The notes under the pieces were generated by a model that searched no databases, was not told the origin of the DNA, and saw nothing but the letters and a program-made list of their open reading frames with translations. From the NCBI GenBank assembly GCA_002842435.1, contig PHCX01000001.1, positions 62,001 to 126,000 of the forward strand: a stretch of 64,000 bases of DNA, given 5' to 3'. Below are positions 36,714-45,125 of this stretch, piece after piece (the stretch's first letter is position 1; each line of letters starts with the position of its first letter). A program made the translations under genes and the position numbers. The DNA comes from Betaproteobacteria bacterium HGW-Betaproteobacteria-1. GTDB taxonomy: Bacteria; Pseudomonadota; Gammaproteobacteria; Burkholderiales; Methylophilaceae.

Positions 36714-37611
36714 TCAGCTTCTCCTTCTTTCCGCGTCCGGTACGACGCAGCAGAGGCGTGGCAAGCAGGCCTCCCAGCAGCATGAAGATCGTCCCCGCCA
36801 TCAGGCTCCTGTCGCGCATGGCCGAAGGAATGTAGTGATAGTTGAAGGTGGTCACGTAATGCTTTTGCGCCTTGTCATGTGATGTCACCAAGACGAATCT
36901 CGCTTTCTGACGGGTGTGATGGCCGGCATTTGCGCCCCCCGTTGGCAATGGCAGATCCTGCGGGATGGTCACCTCGGCGACGCCGTTGCGGTCGGCCACG
37001 AACTGGACCCGACTGCCCTGCTCAGTAATCAAGCGAAGGGTGGCGCCGGCCTGAGGACTGCCCTGGAAACGCACCAGGAACTTCCAGCTCTCACCTTCGC
37101 GGTAATGCCAGTGCTCGCGCGGCAGCGGCATAGGCACGATTTCCAGTTCGTGCTTGGGTTGTGCCAGCATTGCAGTCGGGGCCGGCCCCGGATTGCTGAA
37201 ATAACGCACGGAGCTAGCCACGCGTACCTCACCGTCAACCTCGGCACGCGCAGTGATCCAGTGATAGTTCCCCTTGCGGCCTGGGGTAAGTGCGAAGCGC
37301 CCATTTTGCAGCAGCGACTCGTACGGGGCATCCCCACCCTGCACCGCGAATCTCTCAGGGAACTTGCCCTGCCCCGTCGGCGGGTAGACCTGCACACTAA
37401 GCGCCGGCAGGTTCCTCACGTCGAATACCGCCCGGTTGCGCATGGAGGCAGAAGTTTCCTCTATCAGCGGGTACGTAGTCCAGGGCTGCGCAACATCCGC
37501 AGCCGGTTGATGTGTCTGCCCGGCATGCTGGCCATGCCCCTCTCCGCCGTATGCCACGCCATCAGCCACCGCCAGTAGCATGCAGCCAGCCAGCATCACT
37601 CTAGCGACCAT
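36706..37611 (-). CDS. His-rich periplasmic protein, DUF4198/NikM-like, C-terminal anchor
   Basis: A 301-residue protein with a signal peptide, a histidine-rich mature N-terminus (GEGHGQHAGQTHQ), a beta-rich region with the pattern WKFLVRFQGSPQAGATLRLI...DRNGVAEVTIP, further histidines (ANAGHHTRQKA), and a C-terminal transmembrane helix followed by a basic tail. The beta region resembles DUF4198 proteins, which accompany nickel/cobalt and TonB-linked metal uptake. It probably binds metal in the periplasm between the receptor and the inner membrane. AGGAG eight bases upstream fixes the start; the gene follows the TonB receptor by 11 bases. Confidence 0.6.
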   Translation of the reverse strand: MVARVMLAGCMLLAVADGVAYGGEGHGQHAGQTHQPAADVAQPWTTYPLIEETSASMRNRAVFDVRNLPALSVQVYPPTGQGKFPERFAVQGGDAPYESLLQNGRFALTPGRKGNYHWITARAEVDGEVRVASSVRYFSNPGPAPTAMLAQPKHELEIVPMPLPREHWHYREGESWKFLVRFQGSPQAGATLRLITEQGSRVQFVADRNGVAEVTIPQDLPLPTGGANAGHHTRQKARFVLVTSHDKAQKHYVTTFNYHYIPSAMRDRSLMAGTIFMLLGGLLATPLLRRTGRGKKEKLNA

Positions 37612-37622
37612 GGACAGGTCTC

Positions 37623-39743
37623 CTAAAAGTCATAGCGATAAGTCAGCATCATCAGGCGCGGACTGGCTGTCGTGTAGGTCACCCGCCCGCTTGTATCCTT
37701 CTTCGCTTCCACGGCATAGCGCTTGTTGGTCAGGTTCTCCACATTGAACGCCAGGCTGTGGTGACCGAAGTCGTAGCCCAGCATGAGTGTCGTGACCAGG
37801 TCGTAACCGTCGTATTTCTCGCTATTGGCGTTGTCCATCCAGTACTCACCCCATGAATTAGCCTGCAGACGGCCCTTGAACCCTGAAGGATGGTGGTAGT
37901 TGGCGAACACGGAGTACTGGTGGCGAGGCACGAAAGGAAGGTGATTACCGGAACGGTCGACGTTGGTGGTCACGAACCCGGTGCGCACCGGCTCACTGAA
38001 CTGATCGAAGGTATAGTCACTGTAAGCATAGCTGCCGCCGACATGCACTCGGTCGAACAGACGCAGCGAGCCGGACAGTTCCACACCCTTCTTGTCGGTT
38101 TCTCCGGCATTGCGGAATTCGCTCTCGCCACTGGGTTGGCGCACGGTGACGATTTCCTTCTCCACCGGGCTGACGTAGGCCGAAGCGTCGAAGCTCCAAT
38201 CGGCATGGCGACCCTTGATCCCGATTTCATAACTCCGAGTGCGCGACGGTTCCAGCGCCGGGTTGGAGGTCACCTCGCTGTCGGAAGGCACCTGGTCAGC
38301 CTGCGCCACCGAGGCGAACAGGTTAACCGCGGGCGTCAGGCGGAAGCTCACTCCCAGCTTGGGAGAGAACAGCTTGAAGTTCTTGCGCGTGACCAGTAGC
38401 CCGTCACCGGCCACGTACTCGCCACTGGTGTAGTCGAAGCGGGTGAGCTCATTCTGGTCAATTTCCAGTCGGGAGCGGTCATAGCGAAAACCGGCATCCA
38501 CCAGCACGCGCTCCCCTAACTGCAGCGACTCCTGCATGAACACGCCGTAGAGCAGGTTGCTCTGATCCTGGGTCTCGGCCATCGCGCCCTTTTTGTCAGA
38601 GAGCGTGGCGGTGATGCGGCCGGCCTGTGGCCCGAACGGAATTCGAGTGACATCCCGGTACTGGTATTTGCGCACGTCCTCGTTCCATGTACGCTTCACG
38701 GTCACCCCAGCCACCAAACTGGCGTCGATCGTTCCCAAGCGGTGCCGGAAAACATTCTCGATATCGGTGCCCAGGGTCTGCGTCCAGTCGCCGGACTCGT
38801 TGATGATGCCAGTGACCGGATGATAATGCTTCCAAGCGTTGTAATAGACACGCGGACGGAAACTCCAGTCGCCGAAATCACGCTCATAACGCGAATTGAA
38901 GAACCAGATTCTCGAGTAGCGGCCAGAATGCTTCCATGGTTCCGAGGTCTCCTTCTGCTCCCCGCTGCGCTTGTATTCGTCGAACAGGGCTTCATCCACC
39001 GCACCGGGCAGCTGCAGGTCGGCTTCTGAATACGACAGTTCGCTTTCCAGAGTGGCATCCTCGCCCAACAGCACACCATGCTTGACCCCCAGCATGGTGG
39101 TGTCGAATTCGTTCCAATCGCGCCAGTGGTTTTCCTGTTCACGGTGGGAGAAGGTCACGGCAAGTGCGTGACTGTCGTTCACCATGCCACCATAGCGCAG
39201 GTGGGCGTTGCGCGCGCCTTCCTCGCCAGCACCCAGCCTCATATTGTTGGCATTGGCGTCAAACACGGAACGCGAGATGATCTGTATCGCACCTCCCGCG
39301 CTGCCCGGACTGAACAGGTTGCCTGGCCCCTTGGTCACCTCGATGCGCTCGATATCCTGGGTATCAATGAAATCCAGCCGGGTGAAGCTATCCGGATCGG
39401 TCATCGGAACGCCGTCGCGGATCACCATGATCTCGCGAATACCGAACGGCGCCTTCAGCCCGGCGCCGCGGATGATGAGACGGGCGTCATAGCCACCGTT
39501 CTTGCTGTCTATCAGCACCCCAGGGGTACCTTGTAGCGCATCCTTGATATTGAACATGCGCGCTGCTTCAATTTCCTCCTTGCCGATCACGTTGATGGCC
39601 TGCGGCACATCCTTGGTGACTCGTGCCTCGCGTGTCGCCGTCACGCTGACATCATCCACCTTGATGACCTCGTTCTCCGCCGCCAGCGCCACCGCCCCGT
39701 AAACGAACAGGCCAAGCGCCAACGGAAACCCGCCTCTCGACAT
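37623..39743 (-). CDS. TonB-dependent outer membrane receptor
   Basis: A 706-residue receptor with a signal peptide, a TonB-box-like N-terminus (DDVSVTAT), a plug domain (LQGTPGVLIDS, LIIRGAG, IERIEVTKGPG) and a barrel ending in LTYRYDF. It resembles ferric-siderophore and related receptors, not the OprC branch, and lacks the CxxxM site of the second receptor. GGGAG five bases upstream supports the ATG. It is the first gene of the minus-strand block and diverges from regB across a 127-base region with two RegA-like boxes. The ligand is unknown. Confidence 0.85.
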   Translation of the reverse strand: MSRGGFPLALGLFVYGAVALAAENEVIKVDDVSVTATREARVTKDVPQAINVIGKEEIEAARMFNIKDALQGTPGVLIDSKNGGYDARLIIRGAGLKAPFGIREIMVIRDGVPMTDPDSFTRLDFIDTQDIERIEVTKGPGNLFSPGSAGGAIQIISRSVFDANANNMRLGAGEEGARNAHLRYGGMVNDSHALAVTFSHREQENHWRDWNEFDTTMLGVKHGVLLGEDATLESELSYSEADLQLPGAVDEALFDEYKRSGEQKETSEPWKHSGRYSRIWFFNSRYERDFGDWSFRPRVYYNAWKHYHPVTGIINESGDWTQTLGTDIENVFRHRLGTIDASLVAGVTVKRTWNEDVRKYQYRDVTRIPFGPQAGRITATLSDKKGAMAETQDQSNLLYGVFMQESLQLGERVLVDAGFRYDRSRLEIDQNELTRFDYTSGEYVAGDGLLVTRKNFKLFSPKLGVSFRLTPAVNLFASVAQADQVPSDSEVTSNPALEPSRTRSYEIGIKGRHADWSFDASAYVSPVEKEIVTVRQPSGESEFRNAGETDKKGVELSGSLRLFDRVHVGGSYAYSDYTFDQFSEPVRTGFVTTNVDRSGNHLPFVPRHQYSVFANYHHPSGFKGRLQANSWGEYWMDNANSEKYDGYDLVTTLMLGYDFGHHSLAFNVENLTNKRYAVEAKKDTSGRVTYTTASPRLMMLTYRYDF

Positions 39744-39805
39744 GCAAACTCCCTTTTTAATTTTTTAGTGCCGGAAGTTTAATCAAGATAGAAATACCCT
39801 TGAAT

Positions 39806-39836
39806 GTGACACGTTGTCGCGCGACAATTCGTCGCA
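39806..39836. promoter_or_regulatory. Tandem RegA/RegR-like boxes between the TonB operon and regB
   Basis: GTGACACGTTGTCGC (39806-39820) and GCGACAATTCGTCGC (39821-39835) are adjacent matches to GNGRCRTTNNGNCGC with two and one mismatches. Their junction forms the perfect 14-bp palindrome TTGTCGCGCGACAA. A TAAAAT -10-like box for regB lies 22-23 bases downstream (39859-39864), the same distance as at the OprC-like gene. Confidence 0.6.
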
Positions 39837-39870
39837 ACATAGTTCATGCATTGCGCGCTAAAATCGGAAC

Positions 39871-41145
39871 ATGTTCGCCAGACATTTCCATCCGCATACC
39901 GCCGCGACCAAAAACCTGCGCCGCCTGTTCTGGGTACGCAATGTCGTCATCGGCTTCCTGGCGTCAATTGCACTGCTACTGCATTACCTCAATATCCCAT
40001 TGAGCCCCTGGCCGATAGCTGTGGCTCTGGGCGCCATGCTGTTGCTGAATGTCATGACCTGGTGGCGCCTGCGCGATCCGGTCGGCGTCAGCGAAGCCGA
40101 GTTGCTGGTGCAATTGCTGGGGGATATCGTCGCGCTGACGACGCTGTTCTATTTCACCGGCGGCTACAGCAATCCTTTCGTCTGGATGTATCTGCTACCG
40201 CTGGCGATCGCAGCTGTTGCCCTCAATACGCTTTATGTCTGGCTGATCGCCATGCTGGCCGTATTCAGTTATTCCATGCTGGTGTTCTTCCACATCCCCT
40301 TATCCCACCTGCATGTGCATGCCGGGGTCGGCATGGATCTCGATATTCATCTTGTCGGCATGTGGCTGGGCTTTGTGGTCAGCGCCGGCATCTTTGCCTT
40401 CTTCGTCACCCGTATCGGGCAAAACCTGCGTGAGTACGACCGCATCACGGCAGAAGCACGGGAATCGGCGCTGGAGAGTGAGCGCATGCTCGCACTGGGC
40501 GCACTGGCAACGGCGGCGGCGCACGAGTTGGGCACGCCGCTGGCAACCATGGCGGTGCTGACTCGGGAAATGAGCGAAGAATATGCCCATATTCCGCAGC
40601 TGCAACAGGATCTCGGCCTGCTGCGTAAGCAGGTGGACCGCTGCAAGGATATCCTGACATCGCTGACATCTTCGGCCGGAGATGCCCGTGCTGTCGACGC
40701 CAACGGCATCGCGCTCGATGATTTCCTGGAAAACACCATCCAGCGCTGGCGTGACATTCGCCCTGCCGTGCAATTGAGCTGTGCCATCAAGGGCAGTACC
40801 CCGGCACCGAAGATCATCACCGACCTGACGCTGGGTATGGCTCTGATCAACCTGTTGGACAATGCAGCCGATGCCTCGCCCGAGCGCGTGGACATTGAAG
40901 GCGAATGGGACCACTCGCTGCTGACGCTGAATATTCGCGACTACGGTGCCGGCATGACAGAAGAAGCAGCCCGGCATGCAGGCACACCGTTCTTTACCAC
41001 CAAACGCGAAGAAGGCATGGGGCTGGGTCTCTATCTTTCCCGCATCATCCTCGGGCGCTTCAATGGCAGCGTGAAACTGGACAAGCATCCGGACAGCGGC
41101 ACCATCACCTGCATCCGCCTGCCGCTGACCGGACTGGCAGCATAA
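39871..41145 (+). CDS. regB: Redox sensor histidine kinase RegB/PrrB
   Basis: A 424-residue membrane kinase that senses the quinone pool and redox state. Six transmembrane helices occupy residues 20-185; the ubiquinone-site heptapeptide GGYSNPF is at 97-103. The H-box AAAHELGTPLATM has His218, and the redox-active cysteine of the family is present as Cys258 in DRCKDIL. The ATPase domain has NLLDNAADAS, RDYGAGM and GMGLGLYLS. It is followed by cytochrome bd genes and then its partner regA. The -10 box lies so close to the ATG that the mRNA may be nearly leaderless. Confidence 0.93.
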   Translation: MFARHFHPHTAATKNLRRLFWVRNVVIGFLASIALLLHYLNIPLSPWPIAVALGAMLLLNVMTWWRLRDPVGVSEAELLVQLLGDIVALTTLFYFTGGYSNPFVWMYLLPLAIAAVALNTLYVWLIAMLAVFSYSMLVFFHIPLSHLHVHAGVGMDLDIHLVGMWLGFVVSAGIFAFFVTRIGQNLREYDRITAEARESALESERMLALGALATAAAHELGTPLATMAVLTREMSEEYAHIPQLQQDLGLLRKQVDRCKDILTSLTSSAGDARAVDANGIALDDFLENTIQRWRDIRPAVQLSCAIKGSTPAPKIITDLTLGMALINLLDNAADASPERVDIEGEWDHSLLTLNIRDYGAGMTEEAARHAGTPFFTTKREEGMGLGLYLSRIILGRFNGSVKLDKHPDSGTITCIRLPLTGLAA

Positions 41146-41276
41146 GGTCAACATGCATAATCCCTTGCTGAACACCATGGCCTTTACCCAATACACCGCG
41201 GCTCCGTTCATGCTGCAATCGGCTCAACATCTGCAGCGAACTACACACCAGCTATTAACGGGACTAAACTGAGGCC

Positions 41277-41456
41277 ATGCCGAAAACCTGGTTCCCCCGC
41301 CGCAAACGCCCTTTCCCGCTCAAATGGGAAATCACGCTGGCCCTGATCATCAAGGTCTTGCTGCTCTACGTGATCTGGGCACTGTTTTTCGACCAGCCCA
41401 TGCCCAGGGAAGACCGTAGCGAAAACACCAGCCGTATCATTTTGAATAAACCCTGA
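41277..41456 (+). CDS. cydP: Cytochrome bd oxidase small subunit CydP
   Basis: A 59-residue single-pass membrane protein with a basic N-terminus ([17 protein letters not shown]), one hydrophobic helix ([19 protein letters not shown]) and the DQPM segment after it, the pattern of CydP. It ends ten bases before cydA, in the position CydP occupies in other proteobacterial cyd operons. GAGG directly before the ATG is closer than ideal. Confidence 0.8.
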   Translation: MPKTWFPRRKRPFPLKWEITLALIIKVLLLYVIWALFFDQPMPREDRSENTSRIILNKP

Positions 41457-41466
41457 AGGAATAGCC

Positions 41467-43017
41467 ATGCTACCCACCACAGAAGTCGTCGATCTCAGCC
41501 GCCTGCAATTCGGGGCCACTGCGCTGTACCACTTCCTGTTTGTTCCCCTGACGCTTGGGCTGTCCTGGCTGCTGGTGATCATGGAATCGGTCTATGTCAT
41601 GACCGGCAAGGAAATCTACCGCGACATGACCAAGTTCTGGGGCAAGCTGTTTGGCATCAACTTCGCCATGGGTGTCACCACCGGCATCACGCTGGAATTC
41701 CAGTTCGGCACCAACTGGGCCTACTACTCGCACTACGTCGGCGACATCTTCGGCGCGCCGCTGGCGATTGAGGGCCTGATGGCTTTCTTCCTCGAATCAA
41801 CCTTCGTCGGCCTGTTCTTCTTTGGCTGGAACCGGCTTTCCAAGGAAAAACACCTGATGGTGACTTTCCTCGTTGCCATCGGCTCCAACCTTTCCGCGCT
41901 GTGGATCCTGATCGCCAACGGCTGGATGCAGAACCCGGTCGGCGCGGCTTTCAATATCGAAACCATGCGCATGGAAATGACCAATTTCTCCGAGCTGATC
42001 TTCAACCCGGTGGCGCAGGTCAAGTTCGTGCACACGGTAGCGGCGGGCTACGTCACCGCTTCCATGTTCGTGCTGGGCATCTCATCCTGGTACCTGCTGA
42101 AAAAGCGCGATACCGGCTTTGCCCTGCGATCGGTTGCCATCGCCTGTAGTTTCGGCCTGGCCTCCATCCTGTCGGTCATCGTGCTGGGTGACGAATCCGG
42201 CTACGCCACCGGCGAAGTGCAGAAGGTCAAACTGGCTGCCATCGAGGCCGAGTGGCACACCGAAAAACCACCCGCCGCCTTCACGCTTATCGGTTGGCCC
42301 AACCAGGAAGAGGAACGCACCGATTACGCAATAAAAATCCCTTATGCACTGGGATTGATTGCCACCCGCTCGATCGATGAACCGGTGATCGGTATCAGCG
42401 ACCTCAAGGCAGAAAACGAACAGCGTATCCGCAACGGCATGCTGGCCTATGACGCTTTGAGCCGCCTGAAAGCAGGTGAAGAAGGTGCGCGTACGGAGTT
42501 CGAGCAACATCAGGATGACCTCGGCTATGGCCTGCTGCTGAAAAAATACACACCAGACGTGACGGACGCCACTGAAGAACAGATCAAGTCCGCCACCAAC
42601 GACACCATCCCCAAAGTTGCCCCTCTGTTCTGGAGCTTCCGCATCATGGTCGGCCTCGGCTTCCTGTTCCTGTTCATCTTCGGTGCCGCTTTCTACTACA
42701 CCGCCAAACGCCAGATCGAAGAAAAGACCTGGCTATTGAGGCTGTGCCTGTATGCCATTCCGCTGCCCTGGATCGCAGCAGAACTGGGCTGGATCGTTGC
42801 CGAATATGGTCGCCAGCCGTGGACCATCTCCGGCATATTGCCGACGCATCTTTCCACCTCATCGCTGTCGGCGGGCGATCTGTATTTCAGCCTGGCCGGC
42901 TTCATCGGTTTCTACACGCTGCTGTTGATCGTGGAACTGTTCCTGATGTTCAAGTACGCGCGACTGGGCCCTTCCAGCCTTCACACCGGCAAATACCACT
43001 TCGAACAAGCGGCATAA
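41467..43017 (+). CDS. cydA: Cytochrome bd ubiquinol oxidase subunit I
   Basis: A 516-residue integral membrane subunit carrying hemes b558, b595 and d. The heme-ligand histidine of the N-terminal helix is in [15 protein letters not shown], and the [12 protein letters not shown] motif is present. A long Q-loop (about residues 240-390) places it in the L subfamily, like the Escherichia coli enzyme. It oxidises ubiquinol with high oxygen affinity and needs no copper. AAGGA lies six bases before the ATG. Confidence 0.97.
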   Translation: MLPTTEVVDLSRLQFGATALYHFLFVPLTLGLSWLLVIMESVYVMTGKEIYRDMTKFWGKLFGINFAMGVTTGITLEFQFGTNWAYYSHYVGDIFGAPLAIEGLMAFFLESTFVGLFFFGWNRLSKEKHLMVTFLVAIGSNLSALWILIANGWMQNPVGAAFNIETMRMEMTNFSELIFNPVAQVKFVHTVAAGYVTASMFVLGISSWYLLKKRDTGFALRSVAIACSFGLASILSVIVLGDESGYATGEVQKVKLAAIEAEWHTEKPPAAFTLIGWPNQEEERTDYAIKIPYALGLIATRSIDEPVIGISDLKAENEQRIRNGMLAYDALSRLKAGEEGARTEFEQHQDDLGYGLLLKKYTPDVTDATEEQIKSATNDTIPKVAPLFWSFRIMVGLGFLFLFIFGAAFYYTAKRQIEEKTWLLRLCLYAIPLPWIAAELGWIVAEYGRQPWTISGILPTHLSTSSLSAGDLYFSLAGFIGFYTLLLIVELFLMFKYARLGPSSLHTGKYHFEQAA

Positions 43018-43027
43018 GGAGAACGTC

Positions 43028-44170
43028 ATGATTCTGGACTATGAAAGCCTGAAGCTGATCTGGTGGTTGTTCATCGGCGTACTACTGATCGGTTTCGCCA
43101 TTACCGATGGCTTCGACATGGGGGTCACTGCATGGCTGCCCTTCCTCGGCAAGAACGACGACGAACGCCGCGTCATCATCAACACGGTCGGCGCCGTGTG
43201 GGAAGGCAACCAGGTCTGGTTCATCACTGCCGGCGGTGCCATCTTCGCAGCCTGGCCGTTCGTCTACGCTGCCGCCTTCTCCGGCCTTTACATCGCATTA
43301 TTGCTGGTGCTGTTCGCCATGTTCTTTCGCCCGGTCGGTTTCGACTATCGCAGCAAACTCGCGGACCCGCGCTGGCGCAACTTCTGGGATTGGGGCCTGT
43401 TCGTCGGTGGCGCAGTGCCCGCACTGATCTTCGGCGTCGCCTTCGGCAACCTGCTGCTGGGCCTGCCCTTCCATCTGGATGACACCATGCGCTCCTATTA
43501 CACCGGCAGTTTCTGGGGCCTGCTCAATCCTTTCGCCCTGCTGGCCGGTGTGGTCAGCCTGTCCATGCTGATGATGCATGGCGCCATCTATCTTGAACTG
43601 CGCACTGACGGCACCGTGCAAGCACGTGCACGCAAGGCGGCACTGGCTGCCGGCACCGTTTGCGCCTCGGCCTTTGCACTGGCCGGCATCTGGCTGGCGT
43701 TCGGCATAGAAGGCTATCGCATCGTCTCCATGCCGGATGCCAACTCCGTCTTCAACCCGCTGGCGAAGACGGTTGAAATCTCGGCTGGCGCGTGGCTCAG
43801 CAACTATCAGACCTGGCCCTGGATGATGGCTGCACCGGTAGCAGGATTCCTCGGCATTGCACTGGCGCTATGGCAAGGACGTGTCGGTCGCCAGGGACTG
43901 GCTTTTTTCTTCAGTTCGCTGGCCCTGAGCGGCATCATCCTGACCGCCGGCTTCTCCATGTTCCCCTTCGTCATGCCGTCATCGACCGACCCAAACAGCA
44001 GCCTGACGCTATGGGATGCGGCTTCCAGCCAGAAGACACTGGGCATCATGTTTATCGTTACCATCATATTCCTGCCGCTGATCCTGATTTATACCTCATG
44101 GGTATATCGCGTACTCAGGGGCAAGGTTACGGTTCAATCCATTCATGACAACACACACACTGCCTATTAG
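43028..44170 (+). CDS. cydB: Cytochrome bd ubiquinol oxidase subunit II
   Basis: A 380-residue integral membrane partner of CydA with about nine transmembrane helices. It has the conserved start (WWLFIGVLLIGFAITDGFDMG), the NEVWFLAAGG-like segment EGNQVWFITAGGA and the TLWDAASSQKTL block near the end. It begins ten bases after cydA, with AAGGAGA upstream. Confidence 0.97.
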   Translation: MILDYESLKLIWWLFIGVLLIGFAITDGFDMGVTAWLPFLGKNDDERRVIINTVGAVWEGNQVWFITAGGAIFAAWPFVYAAAFSGLYIALLLVLFAMFFRPVGFDYRSKLADPRWRNFWDWGLFVGGAVPALIFGVAFGNLLLGLPFHLDDTMRSYYTGSFWGLLNPFALLAGVVSLSMLMMHGAIYLELRTDGTVQARARKAALAAGTVCASAFALAGIWLAFGIEGYRIVSMPDANSVFNPLAKTVEISAGAWLSNYQTWPWMMAAPVAGFLGIALALWQGRVGRQGLAFFFSSLALSGIILTAGFSMFPFVMPSSTDPNSSLTLWDAASSQKTLGIMFIVTIIFLPLILIYTSWVYRVLRGKVTVQSIHDNTHTAY

Positions 44171-44179
44171 GAGCTCATC

Positions 44180-44281
44180 ATGTGGTATTTCGCCTGGGTA
44201 CTCGGTATCGGCCTCGCAGTCGGATTCGCCATCATCAATGCCATGTGGCTGGAAGCAGAACAGCCTTATGAAGAACAGTAA
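44180..44281 (+). CDS. cydX: Cytochrome bd oxidase small subunit CydX
   Basis: A 33-residue single-pass protein beginning MWYFAWVLG and containing NAMWLEAE, the classic CydX pattern. AGGAG lies seven bases upstream of ATG 44180. CydX stabilises the hemes of the CydAB complex. It follows cydB by nine bases and is too short for ordinary ORF calling. Confidence 0.93.
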   Translation: MWYFAWVLGIGLAVGFAIINAMWLEAEQPYEEQ

Positions 44282-44332
44282 CTGCAAGATTCTCTCTCGC
44301 GGCAATTCTGCTACAGACGGTCGCAGCTGGAT

Positions 44333-44884
44333 ATGAAAATGCCGGCAGAAAATCTGCCCAGCCTGCTGCTGGTGGACGACGACGAGACCTTCTGCGCTGT
44401 CATGAGCAAGGCGCTCAGGCGTCGCGGCTATGAAGTGGCCGTCGCGCATGATGTCGAAAACGCCACGCGCATGGCAGAAGAAGAACCGCCGGAATACGCT
44501 GTCGTCGATTTGAAAATGCCGGGAGACTCCGGCCTGGTGCTGGTACGGCGTCTCAACGCCATTGATCCCACCACGCGCATTGTGGTCCTGACTGGCTATG
44601 CCAGCATCACCACGGCGATTGAAGCGGTCAAACTAGGGGCCACACATTATCTGGCCAAACCGGTTGATGCCGACGAAGTGATCGCCGCCTTTCACAAGGC
44701 CGATGGCGACGACAGTATCTCGGTCGCCAGCAACCCGCTGTCGGTAGATCGGCTGGAATGGGAACACATCCAGCGTGTGCTGACCGAACATGACGGCAAC
44801 ATCTCCGCCACCGCACGCGCACTCAATATGCATCGTCGCACGTTGCAAAGAAAACTCGCCAAAAACGCACCCAAAAGCGTTTAA
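44333..44884 (+). CDS. regA: Redox response regulator RegA/PrrA/ActR
   Basis: A 183-residue regulator. The receiver domain has the acidic pair in LLVDDDE, phospho-acceptor Asp59 in VVDLKMPGDSG and the GYASITTAIEAVKLGA block. The C-terminal Fis-type helix-turn-helix, NISATARALNMHRRTLQRKLAK, is nearly invariant in this family, so DNA targets should resemble RegA/RegR boxes. It is encoded 51 bases after cydX and pairs with RegB. Confidence 0.95.
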   Translation: MKMPAENLPSLLLVDDDETFCAVMSKALRRRGYEVAVAHDVENATRMAEEEPPEYAVVDLKMPGDSGLVLVRRLNAIDPTTRIVVLTGYASITTAIEAVKLGATHYLAKPVDADEVIAAFHKADGDDSISVASNPLSVDRLEWEHIQRVLTEHDGNISATARALNMHRRTLQRKLAKNAPKSV

Positions 44885-45125
44885 AAAAACACCAAACCAG
44901 TTGTACACATCCCGACCGAATTGGTCGCAATGCATGCCTGATTCAGAAGGTGCGCGCTATCTCGTTAGCAGATTTCGGGCTGTACCGTAGAAAATACGGC
45001 ATAATTAGAAAAAAAAGAAAGATTGGTAATGAGCGCATACCAAAACCTTATGCCGAATCCGCCGTTCAGTCCCCTCACTCCCGCACCCGGGAAATGATGC
45101 GTTTGCCCGGCAATTACCCAGCCCC

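Noticed and set aside
44915-44932. CGACC-GAATT-GGTCG inverted repeat upstream of the 1699-residue fusion as a further RegA box
   Set aside because: Half-sites are partly right but the spacing differs from the other boxes, so it is not counted.
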